Shown here piece after piece: positions 32,479 to 40,566 of a DNA stretch of 64,000 bases. This DNA is from HdN1 sp964473645 (GTDB taxonomy: Bacteria > Pseudomonadota > Gammaproteobacteria > Pseudomonadales > Ketobacteraceae). The stretch is taken from contig CAYYPW010000028.1 in NCBI GenBank assembly GCA_964473645.1, positions 1-64,000 of the forward strand, read 5' to 3'. The notes beneath the pieces are model-generated. The model was given only the letters and a program-made list of their open reading frames with translations. It made no database searches and was not told where the DNA came from. The position numbers and the translations under genes are program-made. Numbering within the stretch: the first letter of the stretch is position 1; every line of letters starts with the position of its first letter.

Positions 32479-33479
32479 ACCTGCAAACCCACTATTTGGG
32501 CCTCCGTTTGAAGAACCCGCTGGTGCCGTCCTCTAGCCCGTTGACGGGCGAGTGGGACAGTATTCGTCGTCTTGAAGATGCCGGCGCCGCCGCGATCGTG
32601 CTGCCATCGTTATTTGAGGAGGACTTACGCCTGAGTGCAGATACCATGCATCGCTATCTTGATCAGTTGCATGTAGGCCATTACGAAGCAGAAACCTACC
32701 TGCAACAGCCTCAGCGCTATGAAAGCGAACTGGATGTGTATTTAACTCATTTGCAGCGTTGCAAAGAAAATCTGTCGATACCGGTGATTGCATCGCTTAA
32801 CGGCGTGCATGATGAGAGTTGGCTTGATTACGCACGCTTACTCGAAGAGGCCGGTGCCGATGCGTTGGAGTTAAACCTCTACAATATTGCCGCTAGCGCC
32901 AACGAAAGCAGCGCCACCGTTGAAGCGCGTTACGCGTCCATCGTGCAACACCTTGCTGCAAAAGTGCGAATTCCACTGACGGTAAAAATTGCATCGCAAT
33001 TCACCGCCCCCGCCCACATGATCAAACGCCTGGAAACCGCAGGCGCCAAGGGCGTCGTCATCTTCAACCGCTTTTACCAACCAGATATTGATCTCGACAC
33101 ACTGCACGTCGTACCAGAAATCCATCTGTCGAATGAATATGAATCCCTTTTGCGCATCCGCTGGCTGGCGCTATTGCGTGGCCAGGTGAACTTGTCGTTG
33201 GCCGGAACAGGCGGCTTTCACTCGCACACCACCATCCTAAAAGGCTTGATGGCGGGTGCCGACGCGATTTACTTATGCAGTGTGCTACTGCAGAAGGGCC
33301 CGGCCTTCGTGGCAACACTGTTGGAAAACCTGCTCAGCTGGATGGAAGAACATGAATACGAATCGGTTGAACAAATGCAAGGGAGCGTTGCCGCCCATCA
33401 TGCCATTGATCCTTCAGCCTATGAGCGGGAGAATTACCTGGCAGTGATGGCGAAGGCGAAACATTATCGCGCGAAATAG
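32475..33479 (+). CDS. Dihydroorotate dehydrogenase-like flavoprotein coupled to nifJ
   Basis: The 334-residue TIM-barrel protein resembles class 1 dihydroorotate dehydrogenases: GLRLKNPLVPSSSPLTG, IPVIASLNGVHDESWLDYA, EEAGADALELNLYNIAA, PLTVKIASQF and the phosphate-binding LAGTGGFHSHTTILKGLMAG. It starts inside the nifJ stop (ATGA), so the two are translationally coupled. The pairing is recurrent in bacteria that carry single-chain PFOR, where this gene is annotated as dihydroorotate dehydrogenase-like. A role in FMN-dependent redox linked to PFOR is more likely than pyrimidine synthesis, but this is inference. Confidence 0.85.
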   Translation: MNLQTHYLGLRLKNPLVPSSSPLTGEWDSIRRLEDAGAAAIVLPSLFEEDLRLSADTMHRYLDQLHVGHYEAETYLQQPQRYESELDVYLTHLQRCKENLSIPVIASLNGVHDESWLDYARLLEEAGADALELNLYNIAASANESSATVEARYASIVQHLAAKVRIPLTVKIASQFTAPAHMIKRLETAGAKGVVIFNRFYQPDIDLDTLHVVPEIHLSNEYESLLRIRWLALLRGQVNLSLAGTGGFHSHTTILKGLMAGADAIYLCSVLLQKGPAFVATLLENLLSWMEEHEYESVEQMQGSVAAHHAIDPSAYERENYLAVMAKAKHYRAK

Positions 33480-33492
33480 CGAACAACACTGT

Positions 33493-34137
33493 TCAATAAT
33501 CATCATCTTTCATTCTGCCGCGACGGAGTGCTTTCAGTTTTGCGCTCAGACCATGAAAAAATTTGTGCTTGGTGTTGGCACCTTCATTCACCAGAAAATT
33601 GATCTGGATGGATTGTCGTTGGCCTTCAAACGGCACATAACCATGCCAGCCATTATCCGTCACTTTGAACGCAATCAACTGCCCGGGGCCCGCAGAAATT
33701 TCTTCGACGTAATCGTTAATATCATGGCCGTTACGCAAAATACGCAAACGACCATTGGGATGCTCCCAGCGCTCATTCAAATAAATCAAAATGGTCAACA
33801 CCTTGGATTTCGAATCGGTATGAATTTTTCCATCCTTTTGTCGCGAGTACCCGCGCAGCGTCACCATCATCGGTAACTGCATCACATCGACCTCAAATTT
33901 ATCGCATAGAATCCGCCTGAATTCGGCCGTATCCAATGCTTTCAGCAAGCGATCGAAGTGGGGGCGGATCTTCACATCCCCCAGGTTAAAACTGCCGCCA
34001 TCCGTAATCCGCGGGAAATCCTTGATCACCGCTTGCACTTCATTCACATCAATGGCCTGATCCACAGTGAAATAGGGAAACGGGTCATTTTTCAGTGGTG
34101 CACTTTGCATTGCATCCAGTCGTAACAGACTACTCAT
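33493..34137 (-). CDS. 2-oxoglutarate/Fe(II)-dependent dioxygenase family protein
   Basis: The 214-residue protein has the iron-binding HxD in GKIHTDSKSKVLTILIYLN and the distal histidine plus 2OG-binding arginine in NGWHGYVPFEGQRQSIQINF. This is the layout of prolyl-hydroxylase-like 2OG-Fe(II) oxygenases. It ends KALRRGRMKDDDY. The substrate is unknown. In other bacteria related proteins hydroxylate sugars or peptides at the cell surface, so a link to envelope modification is possible. It converges with the nifJ operon, 13 bp apart. There is no signal peptide. Confidence 0.82.
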   Translation of the reverse strand: MSSLLRLDAMQSAPLKNDPFPYFTVDQAIDVNEVQAVIKDFPRITDGGSFNLGDVKIRPHFDRLLKALDTAEFRRILCDKFEVDVMQLPMMVTLRGYSRQKDGKIHTDSKSKVLTILIYLNERWEHPNGRLRILRNGHDINDYVEEISAGPGQLIAFKVTDNGWHGYVPFEGQRQSIQINFLVNEGANTKHKFFHGLSAKLKALRRGRMKDDDY

Positions 34138-34200
34138 ATTTCTCCTTGCCAGTGTTTAAGGTATTTACCGCAATTTAAAGCTCAAATTCTTACCGAAATC

Positions 34201-34998
34201 TTAAATCTTGCGCTGATCGAACGGAATCGCCTCCTGCTTCTGATTACGCTGCACCGAAATCCGCTGATTCTTGGTTGTAATCACCCGACGCTGCCACAAC
34301 CGCTCAGCACGCAACGCGGCACCGTCAATGGCACGCCACGCCTCTTGCAACAAAAACTTGCCAGCCCCCACCGCATCCGGCGAACGATTACTGATTTCAG
34401 CAGCCAATTGTTGCGCCAAGCCCATAGGATCTTCACTGATGTGCGTCACCAAACCCAATTCATGTGCCTCGACGCCCGACAGAATCCGTCCCGTCATGGT
34501 CAGCTCCTTGGCCACATCAATCCGCATAAGCTCACGCATCAACGCCACACCTCCCATATCAGGCACCAGCCCCCACTTGGCCTCCATCATCGACAGTTGG
34601 GCATCAGGAGTGCAAATACGCAGATCAGCGCCCAATGCCAGCTGCAAACCGGCACCAAACGCATTGCCATGCACCACGGCTATCACTGGCATCGGCAGCT
34701 CACGCCAGCCGATACTCCAGGTTTGAAAATCATTACGCATGGGCCACCACAACTGCAGATAGCTCGTCAGTGCCTTCATGGGATCACCCAACACACTTTT
34801 CACGTCCAGACCGGCACAAAAAGAGGGGCCGTCACCATGCAGAATCACTGCGCGAACGTCCTTCATCTTGCGGATCTTCTTCTGGGCCGCGATGACCGCC
34901 TTGAGCATGGGTAGATCCATGCCGTTGTGCTTATCGGTGCGGGTGAGGGTGACATAACAGATTTCACCCTCAGTGGTGATGCGAACACGGTCATTCAT
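34201..34998 (-). CDS. Enoyl-CoA hydratase/isomerase (crotonase) family protein
   Basis: The 265-residue crotonase-fold protein has the oxyanion-hole segments AVILHGDGPSFCAGLDVKSV and PVIAVVHGNAFGAGLQLALG, and the catalytic-region AKWGLVPDMGGVALMREL. The first catalytic glutamate position of true enoyl-CoA hydratases appears as an Ala/Gly-rich site, while the second region keeps a Glu before AKWGLVPD. It may therefore be a hydratase, isomerase or another crotonase. No other beta-oxidation gene is adjacent. It is 63 bp upstream of the 2OG oxygenase gene on the same strand and may be cotranscribed. Confidence 0.88.
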   Translation of the reverse strand: MNDRVRITTEGEICYVTLTRTDKHNGMDLPMLKAVIAAQKKIRKMKDVRAVILHGDGPSFCAGLDVKSVLGDPMKALTSYLQLWWPMRNDFQTWSIGWRELPMPVIAVVHGNAFGAGLQLALGADLRICTPDAQLSMMEAKWGLVPDMGGVALMRELMRIDVAKELTMTGRILSGVEAHELGLVTHISEDPMGLAQQLAAEISNRSPDAVGAGKFLLQEAWRAIDGAALRAERLWQRRVITTKNQRISVQRNQKQEAIPFDQRKI

Positions 34999-35111
34999 GG
35001 GGATAATCTCAATGGGTCAGAGGAACAGCGTGTTGCAAAGACTACCGGGTTTGCGCGGGTGAGAAAACCCCGGTTTCGCCACCCCACTGCGACACAGGCG
35101 CCAGCGCGGGA

Positions 35112-36266
35112 TCAATCTGATGTGTCGGCGGGGTCGATTTTGTAAGGTAGCCAAGCGCCGGCTGCTTCAAAGTAGCGTTGGTTGCGCGACTTTTCCCACT
35201 CTAGATAATGCGCGATGGCATCGCGAAAGCGGGTATCGGCAATCCAGTGCCAGGAGGTGGTTTGCACCGGTTCAAAGCCCCGCAGCAGTTTGTGCTCGCC
35301 CTGTGTGCCCGGATCAAAACGTTGCAAACCGTGTTCAATGCAGTATTCGATGCCTTGATAAAAACAGGCTTCAAAATGCAGACAATCCACCTCGCGCAAC
35401 GCACCCCAATGGCGCCCGTAGAGGGTGGATTGATCATGAAAACAAAGTGCGCCAGCAATCATTTCGTCGTCCTGAAATGCTTGCACCATCATGATTTGCG
35501 CAGAGCGCACTTGCGCCATCGCCATAAAAAACGCTTCCGTGAGATAAGGCGTTTGGCCACGCAAATAATAGGTGCTGCTATAGCAGCGATAAAAAGTCGC
35601 CCAGTCTTGTGGCGTCAACGCGTAGCCTTCGCGGCGACGCAAGGTTACCCCCTGTTCGGCGACGCGTTCGCGTTCACGGCGTATTTTTTTGCGTTTACGG
35701 GATTTCAGTCGTACCAGGTAATCATCAAAACACGAATAGCCCTGATTAAACCAGTGAAACTGCGTGTCATGGCGGGACAGCAAGCGCGTCGACAGGTGGA
35801 TGGCCGGGGGTGTTTTATCGGCAAACAATAAATGCCAACCGCTGCTGACGCCTGCCTGTAGTCGCTCGCCAATAAACGATAACGCCAACGACAAAAGTTC
35901 ATTCTCATTTGCGTCGGGGGCAACCCACCAGCGTGGTCCCACACTGGGTGTAAAAGGAATGCAGCTGACCCATTTGGGATAATAGCGACGTCCTTGATCT
36001 TCATAAAACTGCGCCCAACGCTGATCAAATACGAATTCCCCCCAGGAATGGCTTTTAACGTAAATGGGTAGATAGAACACGGGATTGCCTGCGTGCTCGA
36101 TCCACAGGTGCAGCGGTTGCCACCCAGTTTTGGCGTTAACGCAGCCAGTGGATTCGAGCAGGCCCAGAAAATCGGCATTGAAAAACGGCGAGCATAGGGG
36201 CCCGGACAGGGCCGTATGCACGGCCGGTGGCAAAAGCCGAAAGGCGGGTGCGGTGTGAATACGCAT
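35112..36266 (-). CDS. GNAT-fold protein of the peptidogalycan biosynthesis/recognition family
   Basis: The 384-residue product matches the COG3146/Peptidogalycan_GNAT family of FemX-like acyltransferases: SPFFNADFLGLLESTGC, LPIYVKSHSWGEFVFD, FTPSVGPRWWV, RLKSRKRKKIRRERERV and a C-terminal core with CLHFEACFYQGIEYCIEHGL, then FDPGTQGEHKLLRGFEP. Family length is about 370-390, so it is complete. The reaction is uncharacterised; aminoacyl or acyl transfer to an envelope component is the usual suggestion. It appears monocistronic. Confidence 0.85.
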   Translation of the reverse strand: MRIHTAPAFRLLPPAVHTALSGPLCSPFFNADFLGLLESTGCVNAKTGWQPLHLWIEHAGNPVFYLPIYVKSHSWGEFVFDQRWAQFYEDQGRRYYPKWVSCIPFTPSVGPRWWVAPDANENELLSLALSFIGERLQAGVSSGWHLLFADKTPPAIHLSTRLLSRHDTQFHWFNQGYSCFDDYLVRLKSRKRKKIRRERERVAEQGVTLRRREGYALTPQDWATFYRCYSSTYYLRGQTPYLTEAFFMAMAQVRSAQIMMVQAFQDDEMIAGALCFHDQSTLYGRHWGALREVDCLHFEACFYQGIEYCIEHGLQRFDPGTQGEHKLLRGFEPVQTTSWHWIADTRFRDAIAHYLEWEKSRNQRYFEAAGAWLPYKIDPADTSD

Positions 36267-36392
36267 CGCAGGAGGGCCTTAACATTCAAGAATGGTCACA
36301 GCATATCGAGACTGCGCGACAGGCGCCAGTGGGGGCACGATGCTTGCCGTTTTGATTTTGCCCGCCACGCCCCCCGCTGAAAATAGGGCTGT

Positions 36393-37361
36393 TCAGCTCA
36401 CCAGGTAGTGCGTTCGGAACATTTTCTTGTTCATCAGTCTTGTCAGTGCATCGGCGCGTTGCCCACGTAGTCTTGCCTGTGCTTCGTGCCAGGCTGGCAA
36501 ATAGCGCAGTCGTGCAGGCAAACTTTTCTGCACGCGGCGCCCCACCTTGACCGCCCGCGCAAAGGCGTTGGCGTCATAAATCCAGCCATAGGCATTGCGA
36601 AGCGCTTCAGGGTACATGCCGATGGTCATGGTCTTGATCCAGTCGAGCGGCGCTTTGGCCAAACGATTCGGAGGCGTCAACACGAAGTCGGTCAATTGGC
36701 GAGTCGATGCATTCACACGCAGCACGCCACCGTTGTACATCTTCTCGCAATAGCCTTGAAACGCAGCCCAGTCGCGTGGCAGCACCTCATCAGGAATCCC
36801 GAACAGCCACGCAAAACGGCGCGTTTCCTGGTAGTAGGCGTCTAGCTCGTCGGGCATTAGCGGGCGTACCAATAATTGGTACACGCGGGCAAAAGTGTCC
36901 CACATGGTGGCATGTATCCAGAGCATGGCGTGGGCTTCATTGGCCATGTAATGCGTACCGCCCGCGATATTGTTACTGCCTTCTGCCACGGCGCCTTCGA
37001 TTTTCGAATGCACCCGATGTGCGATCTCGGCCGCTCTTAGGGCTTGCTGTAAATTACCGTAAATCATCTGAAACACGATGAAGTAGGTGCGACGAGCCCG
37101 GCCTGCGGCATCCGCCCGAACTTTTGAATGCTGGTCTACCCCGCTGGTCACCCAAGGGTGAGCGACTTGCAAGGTCACGCGGCGGCCCATGCCACCGGCA
37201 AACACCATGCTGTGCCGAGTGATTTCCCACATCCAAGACGCCGGCCCGAACACGCCCTGATCCGGGTTGCGGCACTCGTCTCTGATGCGTTGTAGTTGTT
37301 GTTCGAACACCGTACGTGTAACGGGGGCGACAGTGTGATGGATAGTTTCCTGAGCGGTCAT
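36393..37361 (-). CDS. MpaB-family (DUF2236) oxygenase-like protein
   Basis: The 322-residue protein belongs to the DUF2236/MpaB family, which includes the haem b-containing rubber oxygenase Lcp and fungal MpaB. Visible family features are FGPASWMWEITRH, GGMGRRVTLQVAHPWVTSGV, then GRARRTYFIVFQMIYGN and the histidine-containing MANEAHAMLWIHATMWDTF. There is no signal peptide. ATG 37361 is firmly supported by AGGAGG 7 nt upstream; the open frame continues upstream across the promoter palindrome and is not coding. The gene is divergent from a TetR regulator with a 35-bp palindrome between them. The substrate is unknown. Confidence 0.88.
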   Translation of the reverse strand: MTAQETIHHTVAPVTRTVFEQQLQRIRDECRNPDQGVFGPASWMWEITRHSMVFAGGMGRRVTLQVAHPWVTSGVDQHSKVRADAAGRARRTYFIVFQMIYGNLQQALRAAEIAHRVHSKIEGAVAEGSNNIAGGTHYMANEAHAMLWIHATMWDTFARVYQLLVRPLMPDELDAYYQETRRFAWLFGIPDEVLPRDWAAFQGYCEKMYNGGVLRVNASTRQLTDFVLTPPNRLAKAPLDWIKTMTIGMYPEALRNAYGWIYDANAFARAVKVGRRVQKSLPARLRYLPAWHEAQARLRGQRADALTRLMNKKMFRTHYLVS

Positions 37362-37394
37362 GGTGTGTCCTCCTGTCTGGCAAGTGTCAGGAAT

Positions 37395-37441
37395 GTACAC
37401 TATGTTCAACAACAAATGAACACTGTGTTCATTTGTTGTTG
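37395..37441. promoter_or_regulatory. TetR-type operator: 35-bp perfect palindrome plus a second half-overlapping copy
   Basis: Positions 37407-37441 form a perfect palindrome with 17-bp arms around a single central T (37424). The core is ATGAACACTGTGTTCAT. A second, imperfect copy (GTACACTATGTTC, 37395-37407) abuts it on the MpaB side. The pair lies 34-80 nt upstream of the MpaB gene and 172 nt upstream of the regulator's start, fitting control of both by the TetR product. Confidence 0.75.
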
Positions 37442-37612
37442 TGGGAAAACACTGCGGTATCAAGCGCGCTGGCGTGACGCTCACTACGTTGGTCGAAAAA
37501 GGCAGCGGAATCCATGCGTGTATCGAGGGCTATGAGGCCTCGCAGGCGGCTGGTCGCAGGTGCGCGGGTCTGGTATCTTTCTGCTTTCCTTGAACCCGAA
37601 AAGCGAGTCCCC

Positions 37613-38332
37613 GTGAGCACTCCTGTCCCCGCGCCCAAACGTCTCCCCAAAGACCGCCAACGAAAAGAATCGACAGGCAAAGACGCAACACGTAAAGAGG
37701 CGGTTAAAGCACGCCTGAAAGCGGCGATTGCGCTTGAACCCAAGGCGAGAGCCAAGGTGTTGACGGCCGCCATTACCGTGTTTCGTAAAAAGGGAGTGAG
37801 CGGGTGCACAGTCGAGGATCTGCTGCAAACAGGCAGCGTCTCGCGCGGAAGCTTTTATCAATATTTTCAGAGCAAATTTGATGTGGCTGCCGCCTTGTTC
37901 CGGCATTTGCAGCAAATACTGGTCGAGATGACACGCACGGCATCGGCAGGTGAGCGTGAGCCGCTGACCCGATTGCAAAATGCCTTTCAGGTGTACATGC
38001 AATTGCAAATCGAGGTGGGCTGGTTATATGCCATGCTGATGGTCGAGGCCAAACAGCCGACATCGCCTCTGGCGGCAGTGCGTGAGGAGGTGTTAAACAA
38101 TGCCATACGGCTGATCGATCGCACCATGCGCGATCTGCAAGGGCGCGCGCTGGAACCGGATGTTTATTGTGCTTTGATACTGACCATCGAAGAGTTGACG
38201 CTGCGTGCACACCAGCAGGGCGCGTTCAAGGCAGCAGATGCAGAGCGGATTCGTGGTGTTATGCTGCCGATTGTGCAGCGTACGCTGGCCAGGCCGGGGG
38301 AGGCGTTGTTGGAGTTGCCGATTGTGGATTAA
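37613..38332 (+). CDS. TetR-family transcriptional regulator
   Basis: The 239-residue product has a Lys/Arg-rich N-terminal arm (about residues 5-45) and a TetR helix-turn-helix: KVLTAAITVFRKKGVSGCTV, then EDLLQTGSVSRGSFYQYFQS. An all-helical ligand domain of about 140 residues follows. GTG 37613 is chosen, with GCGAG 5 nt upstream; an ATG at 37532 is in frame but would add a non-conserved stretch. It is divergent from the MpaB-family gene and very likely binds the shared palindrome, repressing MpaB until a hydrophobic ligand binds. Confidence 0.88.
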   Translation: MSTPVPAPKRLPKDRQRKESTGKDATRKEAVKARLKAAIALEPKARAKVLTAAITVFRKKGVSGCTVEDLLQTGSVSRGSFYQYFQSKFDVAAALFRHLQQILVEMTRTASAGEREPLTRLQNAFQVYMQLQIEVGWLYAMLMVEAKQPTSPLAAVREEVLNNAIRLIDRTMRDLQGRALEPDVYCALILTIEELTLRAHQQGAFKAADAERIRGVMLPIVQRTLARPGEALLELPIVD

Positions 38333-38474
38333 GCATTGCATTTGCGTTTGCCGCTTAGGTCGGGTGTTACCGTTGCACTCTGATTGGGCTAAGCGAATTA
38401 GTTTTTGAGTTGGCTCCCCGCTTTTTATTGTTAACGTTTTGGGCGTGACACCTTTTATTTGTGAAAAGAAAAAT

Positions 38475-40472
38475 ATGATGAAGAAAAGTGTTTGCATCAT
38501 CATGCTCGTGGGCAGTGCAACTTCACTGTCTGCAAATGCAGGAAGCGAGCTTGCAGACATGGATCTCGAACAGCTGATGAATATGAATGTGTCGTCGGTA
38601 TCCAAGCGCGAACAGACCTTTGCCAGTGCCGCCGCTGCCATTTACACCATTACCCAAGAAGATATTCGACGTCGTGGCGCCACCAATCTCGCCGATGCGT
38701 TGGCACAAGCGCCTGGCATTGAGGTCGCACGCATTAGTCCTTCCGTGTGGGCGATCACGGCCCGTGGCTTCAATAGCCAGGTGGCGAACCGATTGTTGGT
38801 GTTGATTGACGGCCGCACAATATATGCGCCGCTGTTTTCTGGTGTGTATTGGGACGAGCAAATGCCTTCGCTGGATGACATCAAGCGTATCGAATTGATA
38901 CGTGGCCCTGGTGCCAGTCTGTGGGGCGCAAATGCAGTCAATGGTGTGGTCAACATCGTTACCTACGATTCCGAACAAACACAGGGAGTCAATGTCGTGG
39001 CGGGCATGGGCAACGAAGAGCGAGGTTTTTTGCGCACGCGGTATGGTGGTCAGACGGGAACGCTAACGGGGAGAGTGAATGCCCAGATTCGCAAAGTAGA
39101 TGCGGCGCGTGCACTTGATGGCAGCTCTGCTCAGGACGAGTTCGATGTTCGCCAAGGCGGGGTCAGACTGGACTGGCGACCGCAAGTGACGGATAAAGTT
39201 ACTTTGGATGCAGGTGTTACTGAAACCCGCCGTCAACAATTTACGCTGGAAGCCCTGTCAATTGCTGATTTTTCGGAGCCACGCAGCCATTTTGGAGCCA
39301 ATGCGGGTTATCTATTGGGTCACTGGGCGCATGCACTGGAGAGTGGCGATGGGTTGATTATGCAAGCCTATGTCGATGTGGATGATCGCGTTGATCCACT
39401 CAACACCTCGAAGCGTTTAACGACTGATTATGAGCTGCAGTACAACGTGATGGCCACAGAGCGGCAGCGTTGGACATGGGGGCTGGAATACCGTTATGTC
39501 AGATACCTGCTCGAAGGCAGTTTTGCCGTCGATGTCGCAGAGAAAATGCTGCGGAGCGAAACCATCACTGCTTTTGTACAGGATGAGATTCGTTTGACTG
39601 AAACGGTGAATGCTACGTTGGGCGTTAAATTTGAGAATAGTCATGCCGCAGAAACCGAATACCAACCCAGCATGCGTTTGGCGTGGCAACCGCAGAACGA
39701 TCTGACATTGTGGGGGAGTATTTCGCGTGCGATACGGATACCTTCCCTGTTTGAGAGCCGCAATGTGGTGGAGTATCGGGCTGGCAGGAATGAACCTGAA
39801 CCCATTTACCGCGTTGCAGAAGGCAACGAGGATTTGCCCGCAGAAGTGTTGTATGCCTATGAAACAGGTGTACGTGTAAAATTGGGCGCCAATGCATTGT
39901 TTGATGCGACAGTCTTCGTGAATGATTATCGGCGTTTATACAGCCCGGTTTTGACCGACGAAATCAGAATCGATGATCCGGTGGAATCGTATCGCGGCCA
40001 GGTGTCACAATTTGAAGCTGTCTCGGATGCGCGCGGTGAAGGCTTCGAGTTGGCGACGGATTATATGCTAGGCGAAACCTTCCATATCAAATCGGCTTAT
40101 TCATACCTGCGAGTGGAAGCGCACTCAGAAAATCTTACGGAAAACACGGTACTGCCAACAACGGCACAGCGAACAAAAACCCAATCACCCGAGCATCAGC
40201 TGAATTTGATTTTTTACCATGATCTTGCCGATCAATGGCAATTCGATTGGGGTGTACGCTATGTGCATGATATCAATATCAATGGTGCCGATGTGCCGTC
40301 GTATGCCGATCTGAATATGCGGATCGGCAAACAACTAACGCCCCATCTGGAGCTTGCATTGATGGGTAAAAATCTGACTGATCGCTCGCGTCTGGAATTT
40401 ATCGATATTTACTATGGCCCGGCGCCGACGGAGCTTGAACGTAGTGTGTATTTGCAGATGACGTGGCGATAA
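38475..40472 (+). CDS. TonB-dependent outer-membrane receptor
   Basis: The 665-residue product has a short signal peptide (IIMLVGSATSLSANAG). A plug domain follows: LEQLMNMNVSSVSKREQ, YTITQEDIRRRGATNLADAL, PGIEV, ITARGFNSQVANRLLVLID, IELIRGPGASLWGANAVNG. A 22-strand barrel ends in ERSVYLQMTWR; the C-terminal residue is Arg rather than the usual Phe. The plug type is the one found in vitamin B12, siderophore and general small-ligand receptors; no nearby transport gene shows the ligand. The B12-requiring NrdJ elsewhere in the window makes cobalamin uptake a guess only. It is closed by a strong bidirectional terminator. Confidence 0.9.
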   Translation: MMKKSVCIIMLVGSATSLSANAGSELADMDLEQLMNMNVSSVSKREQTFASAAAAIYTITQEDIRRRGATNLADALAQAPGIEVARISPSVWAITARGFNSQVANRLLVLIDGRTIYAPLFSGVYWDEQMPSLDDIKRIELIRGPGASLWGANAVNGVVNIVTYDSEQTQGVNVVAGMGNEERGFLRTRYGGQTGTLTGRVNAQIRKVDAARALDGSSAQDEFDVRQGGVRLDWRPQVTDKVTLDAGVTETRRQQFTLEALSIADFSEPRSHFGANAGYLLGHWAHALESGDGLIMQAYVDVDDRVDPLNTSKRLTTDYELQYNVMATERQRWTWGLEYRYVRYLLEGSFAVDVAEKMLRSETITAFVQDEIRLTETVNATLGVKFENSHAAETEYQPSMRLAWQPQNDLTLWGSISRAIRIPSLFESRNVVEYRAGRNEPEPIYRVAEGNEDLPAEVLYAYETGVRVKLGANALFDATVFVNDYRRLYSPVLTDEIRIDDPVESYRGQVSQFEAVSDARGEGFELATDYMLGETFHIKSAYSYLRVEAHSENLTENTVLPTTAQRTKTQSPEHQLNLIFYHDLADQWQFDWGVRYVHDININGADVPSYADLNMRIGKQLTPHLELALMGKNLTDRSRLEFIDIYYGPAPTELERSVYLQMTWR

Positions 40473-40502
40473 GCCAATGGCTTGAAAGGTGTGATTCCCC
40501 AA

Positions 40503-40538
40503 AAAGTAAAAGGCCGGTATTCACCGGCCTTTTACTTT
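40503..40538. terminator. Bidirectional rho-independent terminator
   Basis: AAAGTAAAAGGCCGGT (40503-40518) and ACCGGCCTTTTACTTT (40523-40538) are exact reverse complements, giving a 16-bp stem with an ATTC loop. The stem is flanked by A-tracts on one side and T-tracts on the other, so it works for both the TonB receptor gene and the convergent helicase gene. Confidence 0.93.
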
Positions 40539-40566
40539 ATTCAACGACTAAACAACAACGAACACA

